Part shown: positions 42,166 through 50,063 of the stretch, piece by piece | Numbering within the stretch: position 1 is the stretch's first letter | How the letters are laid out: every line of letters begins with the position of its first letter | NCBI RefSeq assembly: GCF_001552195.1 | Contig: NZ_BCQS01000011.1 | Location: 124,001 to 188,000, forward strand | Length of the DNA stretch: 64,000 bases | From: Actinomadura latina NBRC 106108 | GTDB taxonomy: Bacteria; Actinomycetota; Actinomycetes; Streptosporangiales; Streptosporangiaceae | Direction of reading: 5' to 3' | Made by a program: the position numbers and the translations under genes | Notes under the pieces: generated by a model | Seen by the model: the letters and a program-made list of their open reading frames with translations, nothing else | Database searches by the model: none | Told to the model about the DNA's origin: nothing

Positions 42166-42798
42166 GTGAAGAGCACGCCGGCCGACACCACGGCGGACAC
42201 CATGTCCGACGCCTTGACCATCCCCGCCCCCCTGTCCGACGCGAAAGTACTGTCCGACGCGAAAGTACTGTCCGGCGCGGAGGTACTGTCCGGCGCGGAG
42301 GTACTGTCCGGCGCGGAGGTACTGTCCGGCGCGGAGGTGCCGCCCGCACGGGACGCCGGCCTCCCCGAGGCCGACGGCGTGCCCGGATGGGTGTGGGCGC
42401 TGCCGGGCGGCCCCGGCTGCGCCGGCCACGCCCGCCGCGTCCTGCGCGACGCGCTCGCCTCGCTCGGCGCGCCGCCGGACGCGATCACCGACGCGCAGCT
42501 CATGGTGAGCGAGCTGGCGACCAACGCCCACCAGCACGCGGGCGAGCACGGCCCGCACGAGCTGTGGCTCTACCGCGGCGACGGGCCGGCCCGCGAGGTC
42601 CGCTGCGCGGTCTTCGACGCGTTCGCCGACGCCGCGCTGCCCGGCTACTCGTGGACGTCCGGCGACTGCGGGCGCGGGCTCAGCATCGTCCGGGAGCTGT
42701 CCGGCGGGTCCTGGGGGCTGCGGCGCACGCTCTCCCGGCTCGGCCCGCCCGTCCGCGGCAAGGCCGTCTGGTTCGCCGTCCCCGGCGCCCGGCCCTGA
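42166..42798 (+). CDS. Anti-sigma-factor-like ATPase (HATPase_c, RsbW/SpoIIAB type) with N-terminal hexapeptide repeats
   Basis: 210 residues. The ATPase domain (about 70-205) has DAQLMVSELATNAHQHAG (N box), VFDAFADAALPGYSW and GRGLSIVRELSGGSWGLRR (G box), as in anti-sigma switch kinases. The first 60 residues are unusual: six hexapeptides LSDAKV/LSGAEV (residues 23-58) coded by an 18-bp tandem repeat. GTG 42166. In related loci this ATPase is the third member of the HTH/DUF397 set. Repeat number could vary between strains. Confidence 0.85.
   Translation: MKSTPADTTADTMSDALTIPAPLSDAKVLSDAKVLSGAEVLSGAEVLSGAEVLSGAEVPPARDAGLPEADGVPGWVWALPGGPGCAGHARRVLRDALASLGAPPDAITDAQLMVSELATNAHQHAGEHGPHELWLYRGDGPAREVRCAVFDAFADAALPGYSWTSGDCGRGLSIVRELSGGSWGLRRTLSRLGPPVRGKAVWFAVPGARP
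42232..42339 (+). repeat. 18-bp tandem repeat, six copies
   Basis: Units start at 42232, 42250, 42268, 42286, 42304 and 42322. The first two read CTGTCCGACGCGAAAGTA, the next three CTGTCCGGCGCGGAGGTA, and the last ends GTG. They encode LSDAKV and LSGAEV. Near-identity of adjacent units shows recent expansion by slippage. Confidence 0.92.
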
Positions 42799-42826
42799 GC
42801 GCCGGCGCTCGCCGCGGCCCCGGGCG

Positions 42827-43423
42827 CTAGCCCTGTTCCAGAGCCGGGCCGATGTCGCTGACCAGCGCCAGCAGCGACCGGGCGAGCAGTGTGTGCACCT
42901 GCCCGCGGTCGAGCGTCTTCTCCTGCAGCCACTGCCGCGTCGCCGCGTCCACCAGCCCGGTGTAGACGCGCAGGACGGCCCGCAGCGTCTCGCTCGGCTC
43001 CGGTACCCGCAGGACGGCCAGCATGTGCTTGACCGCCTCGTCCTTGAACCGGTTGACGATCCGCAGGAGCTCCGGGTCCTGCCCGAAGCCCTCGGCGTCC
43101 AGCGCCGCGAACCAGGTCGTGGCGTTCTGGTCGGCGGTGTCCAGGAACAGGTCGACCAGCAGCTCGACGGACTCGGGCAGCGTCAGCCGGTCGTCCGGCG
43201 GCGGGACCTGCATCGCGGCGGACGCCGTCAGCCCGTGGACGACCTTGAGGAACAGCTCCCGCTTCGTCCCGAAGTAGTAGTGGATCAGGCCGCGCTGCAC
43301 GCCGGTCTCGCGGGCGATCGCGGCCGTGGACACCTCGGAGTACGGCAGCTCCGTGAACATCCGCCGGGCGACGTCCAGGATCTGGGCACGCCGTTCGTCC
43401 GGGGACAGGCGCTGGTAGCTCAC
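42827..43423 (-). CDS. TetR family transcriptional regulator
   Basis: 198 residues. Helix-turn-helix RRAQILDVARRMFTELPYSEVSTAAIARETGVQRGLIHYYFGTKRELF, followed by the usual all-helical ligand domain. GTG 43423. It is divergent from the acetyltransferase-cobalamin run with only 60 bases between starts, so it could regulate that transcript; its ligand is unknown. Confidence 0.9.
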   Translation of the reverse strand: MSYQRLSPDERRAQILDVARRMFTELPYSEVSTAAIARETGVQRGLIHYYFGTKRELFLKVVHGLTASAAMQVPPPDDRLTLPESVELLVDLFLDTADQNATTWFAALDAEGFGQDPELLRIVNRFKDEAVKHMLAVLRVPEPSETLRAVLRVYTGLVDAATRQWLQEKTLDRGQVHTLLARSLLALVSDIGPALEQG

Positions 43424-43483
43424 CGCGACAGCCTATTCTGTGCGGGCGGCCCGCGCTGTGCGGGCGGCGTGAGGGGAGCGCGC

Positions 43484-44119
43484 GTGAACGCCTTCGAGGG
43501 GACCGTGCGCCTGGTGGGCGAACGGCTCGTCCTGCGCCCGTTCGGACTGGACGACGCCGGCACGCTGATCGAGGTGATACGCGCCGGCGAGGGCTTCCTG
43601 CCGCCCAACTTCCCCACGGTCCTGGAGGCCGAGCCCATCGCCTGGTTCCTGCAGGAGGGCGTCCACAAGGTTCAGCATTTCGGCCTGGGCATCCATCTCG
43701 CGGTGACAGAGCGCTACACCGGTGACCTTATCGGCACCATCGGGCTGTTCAAGGTGGACTGGTCGCATCTGACGTCCGAGGTCGGGTATGGAATGCGGTC
43801 TGGCGCGCGCGGGCGCGGCTACGCCACCGAGGCGCTCCGCCTGGTCTCCGACTGGGCGCTGCACGATTGCGGGCTGTTCCGGGTGGAACTGCGTGCGATG
43901 GTCACCAACCACGCCTCGGTCCGCGTCGCCGAGAAGGCCGGCTACCTGCGCGAGGGCGTCGCGCGCGGCGCCGAGCGCGACGCGGACGGCGCCAGCCGCG
44001 ACATGATCGTCTTCAGCCGGATCGCGACGGATCCGCCGCTTTCCGGCGCGCCGCTTCCGCATCCGGGCGGCGCCTCCGCGAGGCTCGTCGCCGACGACGA
44101 GGAGGGACGGAACCAGTGA
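43484..44119 (+). CDS. GNAT family N-acetyltransferase (RimJ/RimL-like)
   Basis: 211 residues. RLVLRPFGLDDAGTLIEVI, then the acetyl-CoA block GYGMRSGARGRGYATEALRLVSDWAL (R-x-x-G-x-G/A variant RGRGYA) and VTNHASVRVAEKAGYLREGV as in RimJ-type enzymes acetylating protein N-termini or small amines. GTG 43484 with GAGGGGAG upstream. The stop overlaps the next start by four bases (GTGA). Confidence 0.88.
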   Translation: MNAFEGTVRLVGERLVLRPFGLDDAGTLIEVIRAGEGFLPPNFPTVLEAEPIAWFLQEGVHKVQHFGLGIHLAVTERYTGDLIGTIGLFKVDWSHLTSEVGYGMRSGARGRGYATEALRLVSDWALHDCGLFRVELRAMVTNHASVRVAEKAGYLREGVARGAERDADGASRDMIVFSRIATDPPLSGAPLPHPGGASARLVADDEEGRNQ

Positions 44120-44601
44120 CCGCCATGGATCGGACGCTCGTGCTGTACGGGGAGGGCGCGCGTGAGGCCGCCCGCCGGATGCTGCCGAAGGTGCCGGACG
44201 CGAGCTTCGTCCCGGCGGGGACGGTCCGCGAGGCGGTCGTGAAGGCGGTCAAGGACGGGCTCGCGCAGATCGTTCTGGTGGCGGGCATGGAGGAGCAGAC
44301 GGTCGTGCTGGGCGGTGCGGCGGGCCTGCTGGAGTCGATCACGCTCGACATGGACTGCGGGGTCGGGCTGGCCGGGGAGGTGTCGCGGGCGGCGACCGTC
44401 CAGGACGCCCGCGCGCTGTGGGAGGCGGCGGGCAAGCTCGGGCCGTGCGGCCGGGAGCTGTGCCGCCGGACGGCCGGTGAACTGGAACGCCTCGCCGCCG
44501 AGACCGCCGGCGCCCCCCAGAGCCCCATCGCCGCCCAGGTCGTCCTGCTGGACACACCCGGCGACCGCATGATCGGCATGTACGGCCGGATGTCCCGGTG
44601 A
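44116..44601 (+). CDS. Unknown 161-residue protein heading the cobalamin run
   Basis: No family recognised. An alternating fold is suggested: TLVLYGEGAREAARRML, FVPAGTVREAVVKAVKDGLAQIVLVAGMEEQTVVLGGAAGLLESITLDMDCGVGLAGEVSR, then helices (ARALWEAAGKLGPCGRELCRRTAGELERLA), and an end rich in glycine and methionine (DTPGDRMIGMYGRMSR). It has three cysteines, two of them in GPCGRELC. GTG 44116 (or ATG 44125) is coupled to the acetyltransferase by four bases, and cobL starts 31 bases after its stop. Position suggests a role linked to corrin or cobalt, but nothing in the sequence shows one. Confidence 0.65.
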   Translation: MTAMDRTLVLYGEGAREAARRMLPKVPDASFVPAGTVREAVVKAVKDGLAQIVLVAGMEEQTVVLGGAAGLLESITLDMDCGVGLAGEVSRAATVQDARALWEAAGKLGPCGRELCRRTAGELERLAAETAGAPQSPIAAQVVLLDTPGDRMIGMYGRMSR

Positions 44602-44632
44602 CCGCACGGTAGGCAAAGGGTGGGGCAGGGCG

Positions 44633-45922
44633 ATGCTGACGGTCGTCGGCTGCGACGGTTCGCCGCTTTCCGAGGCGGCCAGGGCGGCTCTGGAGGGCGC
44701 TGCGCTGGTGATGGTCGAGCCTCGGCTCCTGGAGGCCCTTTCCCTGCCGGCGGACGTGCGGCAGGCGGACGTGCGACAGGTCGCCGCCACGGAGCTGGTC
44801 GAGGCGCTGCAAGGCGTCGATGTCGCCGAGCAGGACGTCGTGGTCGTCGTGGACGGCGACCCCGGTTACTTCGGGATCGTCCGGGAGCTGCTCGAGCAGG
44901 GGCACGCGCCGGAGACCGTTCCTGCGGCGCCGCTGGTGGCGCGGGCTTTCGCCCAGGCGGGGCTGCCCTGGGAGGACGCTCTCGTCGTCTCCGCAAGGGA
45001 CGGGCATCTGCGGCGGGCCGTGAACGCGTGTCGCGCCCATCCGAAGGTGGCGGTCCTGACCGGGCCTGGGGCGGGGCCTGCTGAACTGGCGCGCGCGCTG
45101 TTCCCCGTCACTCCGCGCTCGTTCGTGGTCTGCGAGGACTTGGGCGGGCCGAGGGAGCGGGTCGTGTATGTCCGTCCGGCGGAGGCCACCACCCGTCCTT
45201 GGAACGAGCCTGATGTGGTGCTCGTCCTGGACAACCGTCACGCGCTGGGTGAAGCGGGCTGGGCCGCCGGGCCTCCGCGCGCTCCCGCCGGATGGGCGCT
45301 GCCCGCGGACGCGTTCGGCGACGGCCCCGGCCTGCGTCCGGACGTCCGGGCGTTCGTGCTGGCCAAGCTCGGTCCCGGGATCGGCGACATGGTGTGGGAC
45401 GTGGAGTCCGGCGACGGCTCGGTGGGCATCGAGTGCGCGCGCTTCGGCGCGGCCGTGGTCAGCATCGACCGCGACTACACGCACGCTGAGCGAGTCCGGC
45501 AGAACGTGCGCCTGCACGGGGTCAAGGTCGCGATGGCGTCCGGGGACGTCCGGTCGACCGCGGAGCATCTGCCCAGGCCCGATGCGGTGTTCCTGGGGCA
45601 GGGCGGGCCGGAGGCCGTCCGGGTCTGCGCCGCGCTCAAGCCGGCCCGCATCGTCGCCGTCGTGACGCCCGCCGACACTCAGGTCATACTGGGCATCCTG
45701 GATGAGCAGGGCTTCACCCCCGACGCCGTCCAGCTCCAGGCGACCCGGTTGACCCCACCCGAGCAGCCCGGGGAACCGGTGATCGTCGTCTGGGGCGAAC
45801 GGGACGCTCGAACCCCCGCACAGCGGGCGTCTCGGACAAGTCGTCCAATCGAGACGATCCCCGCGCCGCCCGGCGAGCCGGATGTACTTCCTGGCCCGGA
45901 CGTATCCCCTCGCAAGGCGTGA
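44633..45922 (+). CDS. cobL: Precorrin-6Y C5,15-methyltransferase (decarboxylating) CobL
   Basis: 429 residues, fusion of CbiE-like (N-terminal, tetrapyrrole methylase: VVGCDGSPLSEAARAAL, VVVVDGDPGYFGIVRELL) and CbiT-like domains (from about 230: ADAFGDGPGLRPDVRAFVLAKLGPGIGDMVWDVESGDGSVGIECARFGAAVVSIDRD). It methylates C5 and C15 and decarboxylates the ring C acetate. The CbiT SAM loop reads DVESGDGSVGIE where D-V-G-A-G-S/T-G-S is usual, and the N-terminal G-x-G motif is also altered, so the enzyme is divergent. ATG 44633. An extra proline-rich tail of ~40 residues follows. cobH is 52 bases on. Confidence 0.87.
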   Translation: MLTVVGCDGSPLSEAARAALEGAALVMVEPRLLEALSLPADVRQADVRQVAATELVEALQGVDVAEQDVVVVVDGDPGYFGIVRELLEQGHAPETVPAAPLVARAFAQAGLPWEDALVVSARDGHLRRAVNACRAHPKVAVLTGPGAGPAELARALFPVTPRSFVVCEDLGGPRERVVYVRPAEATTRPWNEPDVVLVLDNRHALGEAGWAAGPPRAPAGWALPADAFGDGPGLRPDVRAFVLAKLGPGIGDMVWDVESGDGSVGIECARFGAAVVSIDRDYTHAERVRQNVRLHGVKVAMASGDVRSTAEHLPRPDAVFLGQGGPEAVRVCAALKPARIVAVVTPADTQVILGILDEQGFTPDAVQLQATRLTPPEQPGEPVIVVWGERDARTPAQRASRTSRPIETIPAPPGEPDVLPGPDVSPRKA

Positions 45923-45974
45923 AACCCTGGTAACCCGTCCGGAGGCAAGGATCCGGAGCACTGGAGGAGCGCAG

Positions 45975-46571
45975 TTGACCGTCCGTCAACCCCACCCGAT
46001 CGAGGTCCGGTCGTATGAGATCCTGCGGTCCCGCGTCGACCTGTCGCCGATGCCGCCGCTGTGGCGCGCCGTCGCCGAGCGGGTGATCCACGCCACCGCC
46101 GACCTGGAGTACGCGGTGGACCTGCTGACCAGGGAGGAGCACCTCACCCGGGGCTGGGCCGCGCTGCGCGGCGGGGCGCCCATCGTCACCGACGAGGGCA
46201 TGGTCGCCGCCGGCATCAGCGCCCGCGAGACGGTCTGCCACGCCGCCGACCCGGCCGCCGCCCGGATGGCGCGCGCCGCCGGCATCACCCGGTCCGCCGC
46301 GGCCGTCCGGCTGTCGTACTCCGAGGTCGGGCCGGGCGCGGTCTGGGTGGTCGGCTCCGCGCCCGAGGCGATCTTCGAGATCATCGAGCGCCGGGTGAGC
46401 CCCGCCCTCGTCGTCGGCATGCCGGTCGGCTTCGTCGGCGCCCGCGAGGCCAAGGAGGCCCTGCGCGCCAGCGGGCTGCCGCAGCTCAGCAACGTCTCGG
46501 AGAAGGGCGGCTCCGCGGTCGCGGCGGCGGCCGTCAACGCGCTCCTCTACTACGAGGCGGGCCGCCCATGA
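45975..46571 (+). CDS. cobH: Precorrin-8X methylmutase CobH/CbiC
   Basis: 198 residues. The enzyme moves a methyl group from C11 to C12, giving hydrogenobyrinic acid. Family blocks: HPIEVRSYEILRSRVDL, VIHATADLEYAVDL (with the catalytic-region histidine), GAPIVTDEGMVAAGI, ALVVGMPVGFVGAREAKEALRASGLPQLSNVSEKGGSAVAAAAVNALLY. TTG 45975 is chosen since GGAGGAG lies 6-7 bases upstream and the homology begins there. It overlaps cobC by four bases (ATGA). Confidence 0.93.
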   Translation: MTVRQPHPIEVRSYEILRSRVDLSPMPPLWRAVAERVIHATADLEYAVDLLTREEHLTRGWAALRGGAPIVTDEGMVAAGISARETVCHAADPAAARMARAAGITRSAAAVRLSYSEVGPGAVWVVGSAPEAIFEIIERRVSPALVVGMPVGFVGAREAKEALRASGLPQLSNVSEKGGSAVAAAAVNALLYYEAGRP

Positions 46572-47581
46572 ACGTCGACCTGCGCCATCACGGGGACGCG
46601 GAGGTCGGCGGCGGGCTCGCCGACTTCGCCGTCAACGTCCGGACCGGCATGCCGCCGGAGTGGCTGGCCGAGCGGATCCGGGCGTCCGTCGCCGACCTCG
46701 CCGCCTACCCCGACCCGCGCCCGGCCCGCCGGGCGGTCGCGCGCCGGCACGGCAGGTCCGTCGAGGAGGTGCTGCTGACCGCCGGCGCCGCGGAGGCGTT
46801 CGTGCTGGTCGCGCGGGTCCTCGCGCCGCGCCGGGCGGTGGTGGTGCACCCGCAGTTCACCGAGCCGGAGGCCGCGCTGCGGGCCGCCGGGCACGAGGTG
46901 GAGCGGGTGATCCTCAGCAAGGACTTCACGCTCGACCCGGGGCTCGTCCCGGAGGACGCCGACCTCGTCGTGGTCGGCAACCCGACCAATCCCACCTCGG
47001 TGCTGCACCCGTCCGAGGCCGTCGCGGCCCTCGCCAGGCCCGGCCGGACGGTCGTCGTGGACGAGGCGTTCATGGACGTCGTCCCCGGCGAACCCGAGTC
47101 CCTCGCCAGCAGGCTGCCCACCGGGATCGCGGTCATCAGGTCCCTCACCAAGACCTGGGGCCTCGCCGGGCTCCGCGCGGGCTACATCCTGGCCGATCCC
47201 CATCTGGTGGGACGGCTCGCAGAAGCGCAGCCGCTCTGGGCGGTGTCCACGCCCGCGCTCGTCGCCGTCGAAGCATGCTCCTCGCCGGAGGCCGTCGCCG
47301 AGGCCGAGGCATGGGCCGTGGAAATCGGCATAGAACGGGACCGGCTGGCCGCAGAGTTGACTGGACGTGGCCTCTACGTCGTGCCCGAAGCGCGGGCATC
47401 GTTCCTGTGCCTGTGTGTACCCGACGCCCTCGGCATCAGAGCCTTGCTGAGGCAGCGTGGTTACGCCGTAAGGCGCGGCGACACCTTCCCAGGGCTCGGC
47501 TCCGACTGGCTGCGGATCGCCGTGCGCGACCGTCCGTCCAACGACCGGCTGCTGGAAGTGCTCGGCGAGCTCGGAATCTGA
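46568..47581 (+). CDS. cobC: Threonine-phosphate decarboxylase-like aminotransferase CobC
   Basis: 337 residues, PLP aspartate-aminotransferase fold I. FAVNVRTGMPPEWLAERIRASVADLAAYPDP, VLLTAGAAEAFVLVAR, VVGNPTNPTSVLHP, the aspartate in VVVDEAFMDVVP and the PLP lysine in IRSLTKTWGLAGLRAGY. In actinobacteria this Rv2231c-type protein sits in cobalamin operons and is assigned to formation of the aminopropanol linker. ATG 46568 overlaps cobH; cobT begins 16 bases after it. Confidence 0.9.
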   Translation: MNVDLRHHGDAEVGGGLADFAVNVRTGMPPEWLAERIRASVADLAAYPDPRPARRAVARRHGRSVEEVLLTAGAAEAFVLVARVLAPRRAVVVHPQFTEPEAALRAAGHEVERVILSKDFTLDPGLVPEDADLVVVGNPTNPTSVLHPSEAVAALARPGRTVVVDEAFMDVVPGEPESLASRLPTGIAVIRSLTKTWGLAGLRAGYILADPHLVGRLAEAQPLWAVSTPALVAVEACSSPEAVAEAEAWAVEIGIERDRLAAELTGRGLYVVPEARASFLCLCVPDALGIRALLRQRGYAVRRGDTFPGLGSDWLRIAVRDRPSNDRLLEVLGELGI

Positions 47582-47597
47582 TCCCGGAAAGGACGCT

Positions 47598-48695
47598 GTG
47601 AACCTGATCGACGAGACCATCGCCGCCATCGGCCCGCTGGACGAGGCGGCCATGCGGGACGCCCGCGACCACCAGGCGCGGCTCACCAAGCCGCCCGGGT
47701 CCCTCGGCGTCCTGGAGGAGGTGTCGGTCCGGCTCGCCGGGCTGGCCGGGCAGTGCCCGCCGCCGCTGCCCGAGCCCGCCGCCGTGGCCGTGTTCGCCGC
47801 CGACCACGGCGTCCACGCCCAGGGCGTCACCCCGTGGCCGCAGGAGGTCACCGCGCAGATGGTGGCCAACTTCCTGGCCGGCGGCGCCGTGGTCAACGCG
47901 TTCGCCGCCCAGGTCGGCGCCGGCGTCAGCGTGGTCGACGTCGGCGTCGCCGCCGAGCTGGACGCCGCGCCCGGCCTGCTCCGGCGCAAGATCGCGCCCG
48001 GCACCGCGGACATGACGGCCGGCCCCGCGATGACCGCAGGCCAGGTCCGCCGCGCCGTCGAGACCGGCATCGAGGTGGCCCGCGAGCTGGTGGACCACGG
48101 CGCCCGGTGCCTGATCACCGGGGACATGGGGATCGCCAACACCACCGCGTCCGCCGCGCTGATCGCCGCGTTCACCGGCCTGCCGCCGGAGGCCGTCACC
48201 GGGCGGGGCACCGGCATCGACGACGCCACGCACGCGCACAAGGTCGAGGTCGTCCGCACGGCCCTCGCCCGGCACGGGCTCACGCCGGGCCTCACGCAGG
48301 GCCCCATGGCGGATAGGGCGCCGCTGGAGGTCCTCGCGGCGGTCGGCGGGCTGGAGCACGCCGCGATCGCCGGATTCGTCCTCGGCGGGGCCGCGCTGCG
48401 CGTCCCGGTCGTCCTGGACGGGGTGATCGCCGGCGCCGCCGCCCTCGCCGCGGCCGCGCTGTGCCCGGACGCGCTCGGCGGGTGCGTGGCCGGGCACCGC
48501 TCCGCCGAGCCCGGCCACGCCGCCGCCGTCGAGGCGCTCGGCCTGCGGCCGCTCGTCGACCTGGAGCTCCGGCTCGGCGAGGGAACCGGCGCGCTGCTGG
48601 CGTTGCCGCTGGTCCAGGGCGCGGTGCGGGTGCTGCACGAGGTCGCCACGTTCGACTCGGCCGGTGTCAGCGAGAAGGACGCCGGGCACCCGTAA
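47598..48695 (+). CDS. cobT: Nicotinate-nucleotide--dimethylbenzimidazole phosphoribosyltransferase CobT
   Basis: 365 residues. It makes alpha-ribazole phosphate, the lower ligand of B12. Clear blocks: ARLTKPPGSLGVLEE, VFAADHGVHAQGVTPWPQEVTAQMVANFL, ITGDMGIANTTASAAL, GRGTGIDDATHAHK, and the catalytic glutamate in LVDLELRLGEGTGALLALPL. The length is normal. GTG 47598 with GGAAAGGA upstream. A weak hairpin (ACCCGT/ACGGGT, 48688-48711) overlaps its stop, and the next gene has its own 130-base leader. Confidence 0.95.
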   Translation: MNLIDETIAAIGPLDEAAMRDARDHQARLTKPPGSLGVLEEVSVRLAGLAGQCPPPLPEPAAVAVFAADHGVHAQGVTPWPQEVTAQMVANFLAGGAVVNAFAAQVGAGVSVVDVGVAAELDAAPGLLRRKIAPGTADMTAGPAMTAGQVRRAVETGIEVARELVDHGARCLITGDMGIANTTASAALIAAFTGLPPEAVTGRGTGIDDATHAHKVEVVRTALARHGLTPGLTQGPMADRAPLEVLAAVGGLEHAAIAGFVLGGAALRVPVVLDGVIAGAAALAAAALCPDALGGCVAGHRSAEPGHAAAVEALGLRPLVDLELRLGEGTGALLALPLVQGAVRVLHEVATFDSAGVSEKDAGHP

Positions 48696-48824
48696 CAACG
48701 TGATCACGGGTTGAGTCACGCTCGGCTATCGAACGGGCGGAGCCCCTCTCCATGGACTCCATATCCCGAGTACCTTTATTCCACAAAGAGACCTGCCGGT
48801 CACCGTCGTCGAGAGAACCACCAC

Positions 48825-50063
48825 GTGCCCCCGTACCTGCTAGGCCTGCGACTCGCCGGGCGACGCGTCCTCGTCGTCGGCGGAGGCCGGGTCGCCCAGC
48901 GCCGCGTCCCGGCGCTGCTGGACGCGGGCGCCGACGTCGTCCTCGTCTCGCCCGACGTCACCGCCACCCTGGAGGGCCTCGCCGACCACGGCCGGATCAC
49001 CTGGCATCGGCGGCCCTACAAGCGCGGCGACTGCGCGGGCGCCTGGCTGGTGCAGGCCGTCACCGACGACGCCAAGGTCAACGGGGACGTGGTCGCGGAG
49101 GCCGACGCCGCGCGCATCTGGGCGGTCCGCGCCGACGACGCCGAGTCGTCCCCGGCCTGGACGCCCGCGAGCGGGCACGCGGGTGACGCGACCGTCGGCG
49201 TCCTGCTCGGCGGCGACCCGCGCCGCGCCGCCGGCATCCGGGACGCCGTGGTGGAGGGCCTCCGCGACGGCGGCCTGGAATCCCGGCACTCCCGCCGCAA
49301 GCCCGTCGGCGTCGCGCTCGTCGGCGGCGGCCCCGGCGACCCCGGCCTGATCACCGTGCGCGGGCGGCAGCTGCTCGCCATGGCCGACGTCGTCGTCACC
49401 GACCGGCTCGCCCCCGGCGGCCTGCTGGACGAGCTGGCCGCCGACGTCGAGGTGATCGACGCCGCCAAGATCCCCTACGGGCGCACGGTCACCCAGGACC
49501 GCATCAACGAGTACCTGGTCGAGCACGCCAAGGCGGGCCGGTTCGTCGTCCGGCTCAAGGGCGGCGACCCGTTCGTGTTCGGTCGCGGCGGCGAAGAGGC
49601 CCTGTACTGCGCCCGCCACGGCGTCCCGGTCACGGTCGTCCCCGGCATCACCAGCGCTGTCGCCGTGCCATCGGCCGCGGGCATCCCGGTCACCCACCGG
49701 GGCGTGTCGCAGGAGTTCCACGTGGTCTCCGCGCACGTCCCCCCGGGCCATCCAGGCTCGACCGTCGACTGGGCGGCGCTGGGCCGCGTGAACGGCACGA
49801 TCGTCCTGCTCATGGCGGTGGAGCGGATGGCGCTCATCGCATCGGCCCTCATGCGCTATGGTCGGTCGTCCGGCACGCCGGTGGCCGTGGTACAGGACGG
49901 CACGCTCCCCGGCCAGCGCGCGCTGACGGCGACGCTTGGCACGGTGGCCGAGGAGATGTCCGCCGCCGGAATCCGGCCCCCGGCGATCGTGGTCGTCGGC
50001 GACGTGGTCGACGTGGCACGAGAGATCGACATGATTCGAGCGGACATGGGACGGGATCCGTGA
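48825..50063 (+). CDS. cobA: Siroheme synthase-type uroporphyrinogen-III C-methyltransferase (CysG/CobA)
   Basis: 412 residues. N-terminal precorrin-2 dehydrogenase/ferrochelatase-like domain (GRRVLVVGGGRVAQRRVPALLDAGADVVLVSP) and C-terminal SUMT domain (VGVALVGGGPGDPGLITVRGRQLL, RLKGGDPFVFGRGGEEA, VVPGITSAVAVPSAAGIPVTHRGVS, VVVVGDVV). It supplies precorrin-2 to B12 and siroheme. GTG 48825 has only a weak site (GAGAGA). The stop overlaps the next gene, a dynamin-like GTPase, by four bases (GTGA), an unexpected coupling. Confidence 0.93.
   Translation: MPPYLLGLRLAGRRVLVVGGGRVAQRRVPALLDAGADVVLVSPDVTATLEGLADHGRITWHRRPYKRGDCAGAWLVQAVTDDAKVNGDVVAEADAARIWAVRADDAESSPAWTPASGHAGDATVGVLLGGDPRRAAGIRDAVVEGLRDGGLESRHSRRKPVGVALVGGGPGDPGLITVRGRQLLAMADVVVTDRLAPGGLLDELAADVEVIDAAKIPYGRTVTQDRINEYLVEHAKAGRFVVRLKGGDPFVFGRGGEEALYCARHGVPVTVVPGITSAVAVPSAAGIPVTHRGVSQEFHVVSAHVPPGHPGSTVDWAALGRVNGTIVLLMAVERMALIASALMRYGRSSGTPVAVVQDGTLPGQRALTATLGTVAEEMSAAGIRPPAIVVVGDVVDVAREIDMIRADMGRDP

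Noticed and set aside
42232..42339. Tandem repeat considered as a CRISPR-like array
   Set aside because: Units are directly adjacent without spacers and lie in frame in a gene.
45923..45974. Possible cobalamin riboswitch before cobH
   Set aside because: Only 52 bases are available and no GCCACTG box or the rest of the fold is present. None was found upstream of cobD, cobL, cobT or cobA either.
48688..48711. Hairpin ACCCGT/ACGGGT at the cobT stop as a terminator
   Set aside because: Six-base arms with a 12-base loop are too weak at this GC content to call.
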